Shown here: positions 1 to 9,320 of the stretch, piece by piece | Layout: each line of letters begins with the position of its first letter | Position numbering within the stretch: position 1 is the first letter of the stretch | Source: Myroides guanonis | GTDB lineage: Bacteria; Bacteroidota; Bacteroidia; Flavobacteriales; Flavobacteriaceae | Assembly (NCBI RefSeq): GCF_900114085.1 | Contig: NZ_FORU01000003.1 | Coordinates: 124,001 to 188,000, forward strand | DNA: 64,000 bases | Direction: 5' to 3' | Made by a program: the position numbers and the translations under genes | Notes under the pieces: model-generated | Databases searched by the model: none | The model's input: only the letters and a program-made list of their open reading frames with translations | Told to the model about the DNA's origin: nothing

Positions 1-217
1 TTGTAGAATGTAACGCAGGTAATTGCCTATTAATATTAGTTATATCAACTGTATCTCCATCAACTATGGTCAGATTACCAATTCCAGCTCTTGTTAAAAA
101 CTCTGCTGCAAAAGATCCTACTCCTCCTAAACCAACAATTAAAATATTGGCGTTTTTTAATTTCTCAAGTCCTTCTTCTTTAAAAAGTAAGGCTGCTCGT
201 TCCTGCCATTGACTCAT
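1..217 (-). CDS. tcdA: tRNA threonylcarbamoyladenosine dehydratase (TcdA/CsdL, ThiF-like E1 fold), 3' part outside window
   Basis: Only the first 72 codons are present; the gene runs off the left edge. The visible N-terminus begins MSQWQERAALLF, continues with the nucleotide-binding loop VGLGGVGSF and the following VDGDTVDITNINRQLPAL block, which is the ATP-binding start of the ThiF/MoeB/HesA E1-like superfamily. The phrase NxNRQLPAL and the N-terminus fit the TcdA branch, which cyclises N6-threonylcarbamoyladenosine at position 37 of ANN-decoding tRNAs. The ATG (215-217) overlaps the TGA of the upstream tatD-like gene (214-216) in an ATGA arrangement, so the two are translationally coupled in a valS-tatD-tcdA operon. 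MoeB or ThiF cannot be fully excluded without the C-terminal half. Confidence 0.8.
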   Translation of the reverse strand, partial: MSQWQERAALLFKEEGLEKLKNANILIVGLGGVGSFAAEFLTRAGIGNLTIVDGDTVDITNINRQLPALHST

Positions 218-885
218 TTAATAACTTTTTGTAATGATTCTGAAAACCCAAAAACAACTTGGGCATTTTTATTTATTTGTATTTCTATATCCAACACACT
301 TAATCCTACTATTTCGCTTGCCTTAGCATACACCTCTTCTATAGTTTCTTCCATAGTATCTGTTTCCAAAAAAATACGTTCTAAAGGCATTGCTTTAAAA
401 ACTTCACTTAATTCAGGATTTCTCAATAAATATTTTCCGAAAGACAAATAGCAACCTTCTTTTAACAACATAGTAGCTACTTGTTTGTTCTTAGAAAAAC
501 CATGAAAGATAAGAGGTACCGAAATACGATTTTTCTTTTTCAACTCCACAACTTCCTGAAATGCAGCAACACAATGCACAATTACTGGTTTTCTATGCTT
601 TTCTGCTAAGAGTAATTGCTTCTCAAAAACAGCTATTTGAAGATCCCAAGGAACTTCTGTTCGCTTGTCTAGCCCACATTCTCCCAAAGCCAAAGCGTTG
701 TCTTGTTGTAGGTACTCGTCTATTAGTTTAAGTTCATTCTCTTGCTCGTCCTTATCAACGTACCACGGGTGAATCCCTACAGAAAAAAAAGAAGCCGAAA
801 AATCAAACTCCCTTGGATACTGATTTACAATATCCACCGTATGTTGATTTTTCGACTTCTGATGTGTATGAAGATTAATTTTCAT
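214..885 (-). CDS. TatD family metal-dependent hydrolase
   Basis: A 223-residue TIM-barrel amidohydrolase of the TatD family, which are metal-dependent 3'-5' exonuclease/deoxyribonuclease-like cytoplasmic enzymes. Visible signatures are the N-terminal metal-binding LHTHQ, SVGIHPWYV, ALGECGLDKR with its conserved Glu, PVIVHCVAAF with the conserved His, and the C-terminal LETDTMEE carrying the Asp ligand. It is slightly short compared with E. coli TatD (about 260), as is usual for this branch in Bacteroidota. It lies 9 bp after valS and overlaps tcdA by 4 bp, so it sits in the middle of a valS-tatD-tcdA transcription unit. Family assignment is firm; the true substrate is unknown. Confidence 0.85.
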   Translation of the reverse strand: MKINLHTHQKSKNQHTVDIVNQYPREFDFSASFFSVGIHPWYVDKDEQENELKLIDEYLQQDNALALGECGLDKRTEVPWDLQIAVFEKQLLLAEKHRKPVIVHCVAAFQEVVELKKKNRISVPLIFHGFSKNKQVATMLLKEGCYLSFGKYLLRNPELSEVFKAMPLERIFLETDTMEETIEEVYAKASEIVGLSVLDIEIQINKNAQVVFGFSESLQKVIK

Positions 886-894
886 TGAAAATTA

Positions 895-3528
895 TTATTT
901 CAAGCCTTGCAAACTTTGTTCAATGGTTGCGATTTTAGAAAGCGCATCTGCTTCTTTCTTGCGTTCATTCTCAATTACTTTTTCTGGCGCTCCACTTACA
1001 AACTTCTCATTAGAAAGTTTTCCTTGTACAGATTTTAAAAATCCTTTCAAGTACTTTAATTCTTCTTCCAGTTTTTCTATTTCCTCTTCAATATTTACTG
1101 AACCTGAAATAGGAATGAAATACTCATTAGATTTCACTCTATAAGATAATGCACCTGCTACTTGTTCAGTTACGTATTCGATAGCCTCAACATTACCTAA
1201 CTTCTGAATTACGCAATCAAAAATCTTAGAACTCCCTTCGTGATTGATTACTTTTAATTCTATAACCTCCTTAAAAGGAATATTTTTATCTTTTCTAATC
1301 GTACGAATACCCGAAATTACTTCAGATGCAAATTCAAAAGAAGCGATGATAGCAGTATCAACGGTTTTAATTTCTGGCCAAGTAGAAACGATTAGAGCTT
1401 CTTCTTTAGAACGCGTTGCAATATGTTGCCATATTTCTTCTGATAAGAAAGGCATAAACGGATGAAGCAACTTTAAGTTAGCTTCTAACAATTCAATCGC
1501 CTTTGCATAGGTTACTGAATCTATTGGTTGTTGATATCCTGGTTTAATCATTTCTAAGAACCATGAACAGAAATCATCCCACACCAATTTATAAATCGTC
1601 ATTAAAGCATCTGAAATACGATATTTTTCAAAATGGTCTTCAATTTCTACTAATGCTTTCTGAAGTTTTGCTTCATACCATTCCACCGCTATTTTTGCAG
1701 ATTCTGGTTGTGCAATAGTTTCTGAAACTTCCCATCCTTTAATCAATCTGAAAGCGTTCCATACTTTACTCGTAAACGACTTTCCTTGATTACACATTTC
1801 TTCATCAAACAAAATGTCGTTTCCAGCCGAAGCACTTAACAACAATCCAACTCGCACCCCATCTGCGCCAAATTTCTCAATTAAGTCTAACGGATCTGGT
1901 GAATTCCCCAGTGATTTTGACATCTTTCTGCGTTGTGCGTCACGAACAATTCCCGTAAAATAAACATTTGAAAAAGGTTTCTTACCTGTATATTCATAAC
2001 CTGCAAAAATCATTCTTGCTACCCAGAAGAAAATAATATCTGGACCAGTCACTAAATCATTGGTTGGGTAATAATATTGAAACTCTTCATTCTCAGGTTG
2101 ACTAACTCCATTGAAAACAGACATTGGCCATAACCATGATGAAAACCAAGTATCTAAAGCGTCTTCGTCTTGTCTTAAATCTTCTAGAGTTAAGTTGCTC
2201 TTACCTGATTTTGCTTGTGCTAATACTAAAGCGTTTTCTTTAGTCTCTGCTACCACAAAATCTTCTTTCCCATCCCCGTAATAATATGCAGGTATTTGAT
2301 GTCCCCACCACAATTGTCTAGAAATATTCCAATCTCTGATGTTTTCTAACCAACTTCTATATGTGCTGTTAAAACGGCTTGGGTATAATTTTATCTCTTC
2401 GGTTTCTAAAACGGCTTTCAAAGCTGGTTTTACCATCTCCTCCATCTTTAAGAACCATTGATCAGACAATCTTGGCTCAATCACAGCTTTTGTTCGCTCT
2501 GATGTTCCAACATTGTTTAAATGATTTTCTACTTTTTCTAAAGCACCAATTGTTTGAAGCTCTACTTCTATTTCTTTGCGAACTACAAAGCGATCTTTTC
2601 CTTTATAGTGCAATCCGAAATCATTTAAAGAAGCATCTGCATTTAGAATATCTATGATTTCCAAATTGTGACGTTCTCCAAGTGCTTTATCATTGATATC
2701 GTGAGCAGGTGTTACTTTTAAACATCCCGTTCCAAATTCCATATCTACATATTCATCAAATATGATTGGAATAACTCGATTACAAATAGGTACAATTGCT
2801 TTCTTTCCTTTCAAATGAGTATAACGCTCATCGTTTGGATTAATACAAATAGCACTATCACCTAAAATAGTTTCAGGTCTAGTTGTTGCAATTGTTAAGA
2901 AATCAGAAGTACCCTCTATTTGATATTTAATATGATATAACTTCCCTTGGCGTTCTTCATAAATCACCTCTTCATCAGAAAGTGTGGTTTGCGCTTCGGG
3001 ATCCCAGTTAACCATACGGAAACCACGGTAGATATATCCTTTCTCGTATAAATCCACAAAAGATTTAATAACCTGTTCAGACATCTCTGGGTCCATTGTA
3101 AACTTCGTACGATCCCAATCACATGAAGCCCCTAATTTTTTAAGCTGTCCCAAGATAGTACCACCATATTGATCGGTCCAATCCCAAGCGTGCTTTAAAA
3201 ATTCCTCACGTGTTAAGTCGTTTTTATTGATACCCTGCTCTTTCAATTTTGCGACGACTTTAGCTTCTGTAGCAATAGACGCGTGGTCTGTTCCAGGAAC
3301 CCAACAAGCGTTGAGCCCTTTTAAACGTGCACGACGTATTAAAACATCTTGAATAGTATTATTCAACATATGTCCCATGTGTAGTACCCCAGTTACGTTT
3401 GGCGGAGGAATTACAATAGTGTAAGGTGTTCTGTGATCGGGTGTAGAATGAAAATAATTATTCTCCATCCAATACGAATACCACTTCTCTTCTACTTGCT
3501 TAGCATCAAATTGTGCAGGAATTGTCAT
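895..3528 (-). CDS. valS: valyl-tRNA synthetase
   Basis: An 877-residue class Ia aminoacyl-tRNA synthetase that charges tRNA-Val in the cytoplasm. The HIGH-type motif lies in [15 protein letters not shown] (about residues 41-55), the KMSKS motif in [16 protein letters not shown] (about 533-548), and the CP1 editing domain carries [11 protein letters not shown] and [12 protein letters not shown], used to hydrolyse mischarged Thr-tRNA. The C-terminal 70 residues are a charged coiled coil ([19 protein letters not shown]), the tRNA-binding arm diagnostic of ValS. Length is normal. The start [17 protein letters not shown] is typical of the family. A minus-strand -7 box at 3635-3642 suggests a leader of about 100 nt. 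Confidence 0.97.
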   Translation of the reverse strand: MTIPAQFDAKQVEEKWYSYWMENNYFHSTPDHRTPYTIVIPPPNVTGVLHMGHMLNNTIQDVLIRRARLKGLNACWVPGTDHASIATEAKVVAKLKEQGINKNDLTREEFLKHAWDWTDQYGGTILGQLKKLGASCDWDRTKFTMDPEMSEQVIKSFVDLYEKGYIYRGFRMVNWDPEAQTTLSDEEVIYEERQGKLYHIKYQIEGTSDFLTIATTRPETILGDSAICINPNDERYTHLKGKKAIVPICNRVIPIIFDEYVDMEFGTGCLKVTPAHDINDKALGERHNLEIIDILNADASLNDFGLHYKGKDRFVVRKEIEVELQTIGALEKVENHLNNVGTSERTKAVIEPRLSDQWFLKMEEMVKPALKAVLETEEIKLYPSRFNSTYRSWLENIRDWNISRQLWWGHQIPAYYYGDGKEDFVVAETKENALVLAQAKSGKSNLTLEDLRQDEDALDTWFSSWLWPMSVFNGVSQPENEEFQYYYPTNDLVTGPDIIFFWVARMIFAGYEYTGKKPFSNVYFTGIVRDAQRRKMSKSLGNSPDPLDLIEKFGADGVRVGLLLSASAGNDILFDEEMCNQGKSFTSKVWNAFRLIKGWEVSETIAQPESAKIAVEWYEAKLQKALVEIEDHFEKYRISDALMTIYKLVWDDFCSWFLEMIKPGYQQPIDSVTYAKAIELLEANLKLLHPFMPFLSEEIWQHIATRSKEEALIVSTWPEIKTVDTAIIASFEFASEVISGIRTIRKDKNIPFKEVIELKVINHEGSSKIFDCVIQKLGNVEAIEYVTEQVAGALSYRVKSNEYFIPISGSVNIEEEIEKLEEELKYLKGFLKSVQGKLSNEKFVSGAPEKVIENERKKEADALSKIATIEQSLQGLK

Positions 3529-3634
3529 TTGCTTTGTATTATTAAATTTTGAAATATCTAAATTACATAAACTAAAGAAACACTCTTTTAAAAGTCGACT
3601 TATTTGTTTGGTACGTTTTTTGTAATTTGATTAG

Positions 3635-3642
3635 CAAAAATA
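3635..3642 (-). promoter_or_regulatory. Bacteroidota -7 promoter box for valS
   Basis: The minus strand reads TATTTTTG, an exact match to the TAnnTTTG box recognised by the Bacteroidota primary sigma factor. It lies 106 nt upstream of the valS ATG. No clear -33 TTTG is visible. Confidence 0.4.
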
Positions 3643-3749
3643 GCGATATCTCAGGAATAATAAAAACAAAGTTTTTGATTCTAACTTGTTAATTTATTTG
3701 TGAGTTTATCAAAAGTTTTTAAATTTACAAATCATAAAAAACTTTGAAC

Positions 3750-4139
3750 ATGAAAAAATTATTAGCAGTATTTACTATGCTTTTAGTAAGTGCAGTAACA
3801 TTTGCACAATCTGGTCCTAAAATCGAGTTCGCAGCTGAAAACAACACGATCGATTATGGTACAGTTATTAAAGGAAATGACGATGGACTAAGATCTTTCG
3901 AATTCACAAACACTGGAGACGCTCCTTTGATTATTTCTAACGTTCGTTCAACTTGTGGATGTACAGTTCCTTCTAAACCAGAAGCACCAATTATGCCAGG
4001 AAAAAAGGGGAAAATTGATGTAAAATACAACATGTCTGTTGGTAGAATTAGTAGAACTATTACAGTTGAAACTAATGCTGTTAACCATACAGATGGTAAA
4101 GTTGCCCTTCGCATTAAAGGAGAAGTAGTTGAAAAATAA
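3750..4139 (+). CDS. DUF1573 domain-containing secreted protein
   Basis: A 129-residue exported protein. Residues 1-19 (MKKLLAVFTMLLVSAVTFA) form a signal peptide with an AQS cleavage region. The remainder is one DUF1573 Ig-like domain: the hallmark DYGTVIKGNDDG, FEFTNTGDAPLIISNVRSTC and GCTVPSKPEAPIMPGKKG are present. DUF1573 proteins are very common periplasmic or outer-membrane-associated proteins of Bacteroidota with no established biochemical role. The ATG at 3750 was chosen over an in-frame TTG two codons earlier because it gives the clean MKK signal-peptide start. It is monocistronic, with a hairpin terminator directly after it. Confidence 0.9.
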   Translation: MKKLLAVFTMLLVSAVTFAQSGPKIEFAAENNTIDYGTVIKGNDDGLRSFEFTNTGDAPLIISNVRSTCGCTVPSKPEAPIMPGKKGKIDVKYNMSVGRISRTITVETNAVNHTDGKVALRIKGEVVEK

Positions 4140-4160
4140 TCACTTATTTGATTTCAATAA

Positions 4161-4190
4161 AAAAAGCAGCAATTAATTGCTGCTTTTTTT
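4161..4190. terminator. Bidirectional rho-independent terminator
   Basis: Inverted repeat GCAGCAATT/AATTGCTGC flanked by an A-tract and a T-tract lies between the convergent DUF1573 gene and the PHP phosphatase gene, so it can stop transcription from both sides. Confidence 0.85.
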
Positions 4191-4215
4191 ATTAAACTAT
4201 TTTGACAACCAGAAT

Positions 4216-4959
4216 CTATAAAAAGAACTGATTTTTAGCAATACACGCTTCTAAAATCTCCAAATCTTTCACCCTTACTTTTGTTTCGAAGCTTTCTATA
4301 TGTCTTGAATGATGTATATCTGAACCTACAAAATCAAACAAGTTTTCTCTAAGTAGTATATCGGCAGCTTTTAAAACATGATCTCCATAATAACCAGTAA
4401 CCGATAATAAGTTTAATTGAAAATGACAACCAGCCTTTTTCAGCTTCTTATACATAGCCATATCTGAATGATAGAAATTATATCTCTCTGGATGCGCTAA
4501 TATAACTTCATAACCTTGAGTTCGCAATTCAAATAGGATATCAAATAACTGTATTGGAGGATTGATATAAGACATTTCAACCAATACATATTTATCTTTA
4601 AGAGTTAGCAAAGACTCTTCATTTAGACGTCTTAAAAAACTCTCATCCATTAAATACTCCGAAGCCACTCCCAATTGTATAGATGTTGTTTCTTCTGGAA
4701 GTGCAGTTACAGTCTCAGTAAACTTATCTAAAATTTCTTCTTTGCTGTTGTCCCATACCAAAGGTGTAGTATGAGGTGTTGTTATCGCTTTTGAGAACCC
4801 CAATGACTTCATTGAGTCAATAAGATTTCTCGTGTCATCAATAGTCTTGGCACCATCGTCAATTCCATATAAAATATGGGAATGAATATCCACGAAACCA
4901 GACGGTATTAATTCCTTTAATAAAGGTTTTGTTTTAAAAAATGAAAACATAGCTAGCAT
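4216..4959 (-). CDS. CpsB/YwqE-type PHP-domain tyrosine-protein phosphatase
   Basis: A 247-residue polymerase-and-histidinol-phosphatase (PHP) domain protein. The metal-binding motifs are visible in order: VDIHSHILYGIDDGA (about 23-37), TTPHTTP (60-66), a central conserved Glu, ILAHPERY (about 153-160) and GSDIHHS near the C-terminus. This motif set matches the CpsB/CapC/YwqE manganese-dependent phosphotyrosine phosphatases that oppose bacterial tyrosine kinases controlling capsule or exopolysaccharide export. No capsule kinase is adjacent. A minus-strand TACCTTTG box at 4976-4983 supports transcription starting just before this ATG. An alternative start three codons in (MFSFFK) cannot be excluded. 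Confidence 0.85.
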   Translation of the reverse strand: MLAMFSFFKTKPLLKELIPSGFVDIHSHILYGIDDGAKTIDDTRNLIDSMKSLGFSKAITTPHTTPLVWDNSKEEILDKFTETVTALPEETTSIQLGVASEYLMDESFLRRLNEESLLTLKDKYVLVEMSYINPPIQLFDILFELRTQGYEVILAHPERYNFYHSDMAMYKKLKKAGCHFQLNLLSVTGYYGDHVLKAADILLRENLFDFVGSDIHHSRHIESFETKVRVKDLEILEACIAKNQFFL

Positions 4960-4975
4960 AACAATTTTAGGAGTG

Positions 4976-4983
4976 CAAAGGTA
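4976..4983 (-). promoter_or_regulatory. -7 promoter box for the PHP phosphatase gene
   Basis: The minus strand reads TACCTTTG, matching TAnnTTTG, 16 nt upstream of the ATG. This implies a leader of roughly 10 nt. Confidence 0.5.
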
Positions 4984-4995
4984 TGAATAATATCA

Positions 4996-6129
4996 CTACC
5001 TCATGAACCTCTTAACTCTTTTGGCTTTTTTTAGGAATAACAGACTCAACAATATAGTTAGCAGCAATGGTAGTGAGAGTATTAATTTTTCAGATTTCAA
5101 ATTCAACCCAACAAACAAAACCAATGACATCAATAATAAAGAAATTAAGAGATTTAACTTGGTTCTATATTTTTCAGAACTCCAAAAAGGAATTAAAATA
5201 AACAAAGGGTTAAATAAAAAAACAGTGTTATTATTCATCAATTCCTCGTGAAAGGAAAAAGACCCCACAGCTATAAAAAACAAGCCAAGCAATCCTAAAA
5301 CTATAAAAAAGGTGTTTCTAACAACAGAGTTTCTCATTGCAAATACTAAGATCAACATCAGAACAGAAAAAAACCAAGGCGTATTCCACCATGTCTGAAC
5401 AGGAACCTCTTTTCTTTCGTATAGAACCGTTGTCTTACTAACTAGCGGAACCCCATTTTCTGTAGTTTCCGCCAATCCATTCATGAAATTGATAGGCAAA
5501 GACAGTAGCGCTGACTTATGATCCATCTTAGCTCCAAATGCTAGATTTATTCCTAGATTGACAAAATAGTTATTCTCTTGATACTTACTATAAACTGAGC
5601 GATAAGTAGATCGGTTCCCTTCCACATCTACAACAACAGGGGTTTCCAAAACATCATTTACTAAATCCACTACTTTAGTAGTACAATTCTGATCCACAAA
5701 TCGATAAACATATTCTCTGTTCTCCTTCTCCATAGAAAGATTCAACTTTTGCCAAATTTTCTCCTTTTGAGAAGAAGACAACTGTAAAACCTGTTCATAA
5801 ACAGACCTATCATCGTAAATATATGCACGAACAAATCGTTCATAATTATCATAATCTACAAAATAAAGCAAATCGCCCTTAATAAATTTTACATAGAAAT
5901 TATCTGTAGCAAAATCAAATAACCCATAATTATAAACACGGTCAATACCTTGCAAAGGATCTGAAACACGAATAGCTGTGTGACCATACAACGAATACAA
6001 TTCATCACCTACACCACAAGTTAATATACTAATTTCCGCTCTAGGTGAAAGTGGATTATTTACTGTATTTGCCAACAGTAATTGTGTTATTAACAAAAAG
6101 AAAAATTGAATAAACCTTTTAGCTCTCAT
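4996..6129 (-). CDS. DUF4105 (Lnb N-terminal-like) membrane protein
   Basis: A 377-residue envelope protein. Residues 1-20 form a signal peptide (MRAKRFIQFFFLLITQLLLA). Residues 30-170 match the DUF4105 family, whose N-terminal part resembles the Lnb periplasmic domain: LTCGVGDELYSLYGHTAIRV, VYNYGLFDF, and VDQNCTTKVVDLVND with its conserved Cys. The last 130 residues hold about five hydrophobic segments (for example FFSVLMLILVFAM and FFIVLGLLGLFFIAVGSF). The GHTAIR and NCTT motifs resemble a papain-like NlpC/P60-type His/Cys pair, but no substrate is known. It starts 3 bp after the PorV/PorQ-like gene, so the two form an operon. The family is well conserved in flavobacteria. Confidence 0.8.
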   Translation of the reverse strand: MRAKRFIQFFFLLITQLLLANTVNNPLSPRAEISILTCGVGDELYSLYGHTAIRVSDPLQGIDRVYNYGLFDFATDNFYVKFIKGDLLYFVDYDNYERFVRAYIYDDRSVYEQVLQLSSSQKEKIWQKLNLSMEKENREYVYRFVDQNCTTKVVDLVNDVLETPVVVDVEGNRSTYRSVYSKYQENNYFVNLGINLAFGAKMDHKSALLSLPINFMNGLAETTENGVPLVSKTTVLYERKEVPVQTWWNTPWFFSVLMLILVFAMRNSVVRNTFFIVLGLLGLFFIAVGSFSFHEELMNNNTVFLFNPLFILIPFWSSEKYRTKLNLLISLLLMSLVLFVGLNLKSEKLILSLPLLLTILLSLLFLKKAKRVKRFMR

Positions 6130-6132
6130 ACT

Positions 6133-7206
6133 TTATTTTGAAAAAATTCCCAAATCTATTTTAAGTGAAAAGACATTCGAGTACAAAGCAACACTTTGAT
6201 CTCCAATATCTGTAAGCGCATAATCTACTTGAATACCTTTATAATGAAACCCTACTCCTATATTAGGTTGAAACCCTACTTTTTCTGTTCCATCCAATTG
6301 TTCTACATGCTGAAAACCTCCTAGCCCTCCGCGAACAAACACCATATCGGTATATGCAAATTCCAACCCCAAACTTGGGTATAAACTAAAATTCTCTGAA
6401 GAAACCAATGCTTGAGTTTGAGCAAACTCCATCTGTAACCCTACTTCTGAAAGCATTGAGAAATCACTACTGAAATTAAATTTTCGTGCCACACCTAATT
6501 GTAGTTTAGGCAGAGTAATTTCAGTTGTTTCTGGGAGCTCAGTATTTTGACCAGGAATAGCATTGCTTATTTTTTCAAATTCCTTCTTATTTATAGTCCA
6601 CATATTATAAGTAGTCGTAATGTCTCGAGCCATGATTCCAAACTTCCAACCAGAAGGTAAAGCGTATTGAGCACCTAAATCAAAGCCAAAGCCCCAAGAA
6701 TTAGCAAACTTACCTATAACACGACGTATTACTTTAGCATTTACACCCCAATTCAAACCTTCAATAGGTGTTTTTCTAGCATAAGAAACTGAAAATGCAT
6801 AATCAGCAGTCGAAAACAAGCTTATTTTATCGTAGTTAATATTTCCATTTTGGTCTATCAACTCTGTTGTATTCATAATATCGTCTACTCCAAATCGTAT
6901 TATCGAAATACCAACAGCACTTTTCTCGTCTACTGGCATTGCAAATGCAGCATAATCATATTGAGCTATGTTAGCAAAATAACTAGCATGCATTAATGCC
7001 ACTTGTTTATCTTGAAGATTCATTAAGCCAGAAGGATTCCAGTATACTGAATTAACGTTTTGTGTTGAAGCTACCACACTATTTGACATTCCCATTGCGG
7101 CTGCATCTACCCCTATATTCAAAAATTCATTAGAATACTTGCGCACCTTTTGTGCATGCAGGGTATAAGAAACAACAAAAAGAAATACTAATATTTTATA
7201 TTTCAC
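6133..7206 (-). CDS. PorV/PorQ family outer-membrane beta-barrel protein
   Basis: A 357-residue predicted outer membrane protein with signal peptide MKYKILVFLFVVSYTLHA. The N-terminal block FLNIGVDAAAMGMSNSVVAS followed by VNSVYWNPSGLM is the recognisable start of the UPF0164/PorV-PorQ family of FadL-like barrels. Alternating hydrophobic strands and a terminal strand VFSLKIDLGIF follow. It is distinct from the PorV gene at 9.9-11.0 kb, so this is a paralogue rather than the canonical T9SS shuttle protein. It leads an operon with the DUF4105 gene 3 bp downstream. A specific role cannot be named. Confidence 0.75.
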   Translation of the reverse strand: MKYKILVFLFVVSYTLHAQKVRKYSNEFLNIGVDAAAMGMSNSVVASTQNVNSVYWNPSGLMNLQDKQVALMHASYFANIAQYDYAAFAMPVDEKSAVGISIIRFGVDDIMNTTELIDQNGNINYDKISLFSTADYAFSVSYARKTPIEGLNWGVNAKVIRRVIGKFANSWGFGFDLGAQYALPSGWKFGIMARDITTTYNMWTINKKEFEKISNAIPGQNTELPETTEITLPKLQLGVARKFNFSSDFSMLSEVGLQMEFAQTQALVSSENFSLYPSLGLEFAYTDMVFVRGGLGGFQHVEQLDGTEKVGFQPNIGVGFHYKGIQVDYALTDIGDQSVALYSNVFSLKIDLGIFSK

Positions 7207-7665
7207 TTTCTATAGGTTTAATACAAAGATGCTAAAAATTCTAGTAGCCTCCGATTTTTTTTTATTAGTCTGAAATACTTTTCAAGTACTTAAGTTCTCT
7301 TTCTGTTTTTTTCTTTTGAATCACCTAGCGACCTCATAGCACATTACCATTACCCTATACCTAAAACATCCAACGAAGAAAAAATCTGATTAAATATACT
7401 AGTCTTTCTTTACATCCATCAACACAAACATCTCCCAGACAACAAATTAAAATCAACTACATTATAATTACTTTTTAAACTCATTTGCTTTTCTTTTTTT
7501 TTTAACTAGAAAAACAATCCGTATATTGAATATGAAATAAATTGCTTTTTTACTATTGTTAAAAAACACACGCAATTAAACTCCTAAACCAAGTTTAATT
7601 ATTCAATTCTTTTGTGATACATTTGCTATATACTAAGAGACTTACTCTTAAAATCCTATACACTA
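7207..7665. other. Intergenic region between divergent genes (459 bp)
   Basis: This very AT-rich gap separates the divergent PorV/PorQ-like gene and pssA. I see no credible coding frame, no RNA gene and no strong hairpin. The only recognisable element is the -7 box for pssA at 7618-7625. Confidence 0.5.
7618..7625 (+). promoter_or_regulatory. -7 promoter box for pssA
   Basis: TACATTTG matches TAnnTTTG and sits 40 nt upstream of the pssA ATG. No matching -33 TTTG is evident at the usual spacing. Confidence 0.4.
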
Positions 7666-8406
7666 ATGAAAAAACATATACCTAATTTTATAACCTTACT
7701 TAACCTCAGTTCTGGAGTTATTGCATTGATATACGCATTCGATGACAATTATAACATGGCTTTTCTTTGGATTTGCCTTGGAATCTTTTTTGACTTTTGG
7801 GATGGTTTTGTTGCTAGATTACTAAATGTAAAAAGCGAACTAGGCTTACAACTTGACTCTATGGCTGATATGGTTACAAGTGGAGTTGTTCCAGGTCTTA
7901 TTATGTATAAATTATTAAGTAACATACAGTCAAATCACGATGTATATAACCTATCTTCAGAAAACCTTTTTATGGGTATTTTACCTTATTTCGGTTTCTT
8001 AATCACATTGGGATCTGCATACCGCTTAGCTAAATTTAATATTGATACTAGACAAACTGATTCATTTATTGGGCTACCAACTCCTGCAAATGCACTTTTT
8101 ATTTCGAGTTTAGCCATCATTAATGTAGGTTGGGTTAATGATAGTATACTTACCAATCCTTATATTTTAATAGGGATTAGTGCATTTAGTGCTTATATTC
8201 TAAACGCTGAATTACCTCTTTTCTCTTTAAAAATGAAAGACAAAGGAGCTTTTGCTGCAAATAAACTACCATATCTATTTGTTATCTATTCCGTGATTTT
8301 ATTGATTTTCTTTCAATACACGGCTATTCCAATTATAATTATAAGTTACATTCTTATTTCACTACTAAAACACTTACTTTCAAAGAAAGATTTACAAGAA
8401 CTGTAA
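7666..8406 (+). CDS. pssA: CDP-diacylglycerol--serine O-phosphatidyltransferase
   Basis: A 246-residue integral membrane CDP-alcohol phosphatidyltransferase. The catalytic signature D-x2-D-G-x2-A-R-x8-G-x3-D-x3-D is complete in residues about 43-68 (DFWDGFVAR, then GLQLDSMAD). Eight or so hydrophobic segments cover most of the protein. The N-terminus KKHIPNFITLLNLSSGVIAL is typical of PssA, which makes phosphatidylserine, the precursor of phosphatidylethanolamine, from CDP-diacylglycerol and serine. PgsA is the main alternative, but the SADMVTSG-like region and length favour PssA. The gene is monocistronic with its own promoter box and a terminator. Confidence 0.88.
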   Translation: MKKHIPNFITLLNLSSGVIALIYAFDDNYNMAFLWICLGIFFDFWDGFVARLLNVKSELGLQLDSMADMVTSGVVPGLIMYKLLSNIQSNHDVYNLSSENLFMGILPYFGFLITLGSAYRLAKFNIDTRQTDSFIGLPTPANALFISSLAIINVGWVNDSILTNPYILIGISAFSAYILNAELPLFSLKMKDKGAFAANKLPYLFVIYSVILLIFFQYTAIPIIIISYILISLLKHLLSKKDLQEL

Positions 8407-8418
8407 ATATCAAATAAA

Positions 8419-8444
8419 AAAAGGCTGTCTAATGACAGCCTTTT
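8419..8444. terminator. Bidirectional rho-independent terminator
   Basis: Perfect stem AAAAGGCTGTC/GACAGCCTTTT around a TAAT loop lies between convergent pssA and the CsbD-like gene. Confidence 0.85.
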
Positions 8445-8461
8445 CAATTTATAAAATACTT

Positions 8462-8656
8462 TTATTCTGATTTCCAATCGCGGATTTCTTTCTCAATAGC
8501 CTCTCTTGTCTTACCAGATTTCTCTTGTAATTTACCTACAACCTCATCGAATTTACCTTCTATCAAGGCTTCATCATTGTCAAACCATTCACCGTATTTT
8601 TGTTTTACAGCTCCTTTTACTTGGTTCCATTTTCCTTCTAATTCTTGCTTGTTCAT
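8462..8656 (-). CDS. CsbD-like stress protein
   Basis: A 64-residue hydrophilic protein with the CsbD family pattern: MNKQELEGKWNQVKGAVKQK at the N-terminus, then the repeated module EALIEGKFDEVVGKLQEKSG. CsbD/YjbJ proteins are small, abundant general-stress proteins of unknown mechanism, typically induced by osmotic or stationary-phase stress. The fold is a helical duplicate of the GKxxxxxGxxK unit. The gene is monocistronic and convergent with pssA. The minus strand upstream carries a near-miss promoter (TATATTTAAG), so a clear TAnnTTTG box is not assigned. Confidence 0.9.
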   Translation of the reverse strand: MNKQELEGKWNQVKGAVKQKYGEWFDNDEALIEGKFDEVVGKLQEKSGKTREAIEKEIRDWKSE

Positions 8657-8733
8657 AATTTAAGTTTTTTTGATTAATACTTAAATATAAGAATAAATCA
8701 ATGAAAATATATTAACAAAATGTTATTTAGCAC

Positions 8734-9306
8734 TTATTTAATTAGAATTTTCATAAAAAAAAACACAGTCTCTTTAATTATCACCAAGTCCTTAAAAACC
8801 GAATTGTCATAATAATAATCTAAGTTCATGGCTACTTTCTTAGGGAACACTACGTTTTTATTATAGACCACTGGGTCTTGTTGCTTACTCAACAAAATCT
8901 CTTCATCGAAGTAAATCAAGGAAGCACGAGAAGTTAATCCCGGTCTCAACAAGAGTACTTTTCTATCCTCATCTTCTAAACTGTCATAGAACCCTTCCAA
9001 GTCAGGTCTAGGCCCAACAAAACTCATCGTTCCATTAAGTATATTATAGAGCTGAGGCCATTCATCTATTTTGTATTTTCTTAAATAACCACCCAAACGA
9101 GTAACTCGTGGCCCTTGACAATCCCAAAGTATCGTTCTAAATTTATAAATAGTAAACGTATTTCCATACTGTCCGATTCGCTGTTGACAAAACAAACCGT
9201 TCATTTTCATACCGACACTTATTAATATCCAAATTAAAAGCATGGGTAAAACCAAAAAGACACTCAATAGAACAGCTAAAAGCACATCAAAAAAACGCTT
9301 AGACAT
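8734..9306 (-). CDS. Sugar transferase (initiating polyprenyl-phosphate glycosyl-1-phosphate transferase family)
   Basis: A 190-residue monotopic membrane enzyme of the WbaP/PglC/WcaJ-C family, which transfers a sugar-1-phosphate from a nucleotide sugar to undecaprenyl phosphate to start glycan assembly. One N-terminal membrane helix (VLLAVLLSVFLVLPMLLIWI) is followed by FCQQRIGQ, FTIYKFRT, RVTRLGGYLRKYKIDEWPQL (containing the catalytic Asp-Glu pair) and MSFVGPRPD. It has the minimal PglC-like architecture, with a shortened loop between YKFRT and RVTRLG. Unusually, no other glycan-assembly gene is adjacent. It starts 14 bp downstream of cdd on the same strand, so co-transcription is likely. 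The sugar specificity is unknown. Confidence 0.85.
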   Translation of the reverse strand: MSKRFFDVLLAVLLSVFLVLPMLLIWILISVGMKMNGLFCQQRIGQYGNTFTIYKFRTILWDCQGPRVTRLGGYLRKYKIDEWPQLYNILNGTMSFVGPRPDLEGFYDSLEDEDRKVLLLRPGLTSRASLIYFDEEILLSKQQDPVVYNKNVVFPKKVAMNLDYYYDNSVFKDLVIIKETVFFFMKILIK

Positions 9307-9320
9307 ATGTTAATCTATCT

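Noticed and set aside
7207..7665. A small RNA or small gene in the 459-bp gap before pssA
   Set aside because: No stable hairpin, terminator or coding pattern was visible; only a promoter box.
8734..9306. Start of a capsule or exopolysaccharide gene cluster
   Set aside because: The sugar transferase has no other glycosyltransferase, flippase or polymerase genes beside it.
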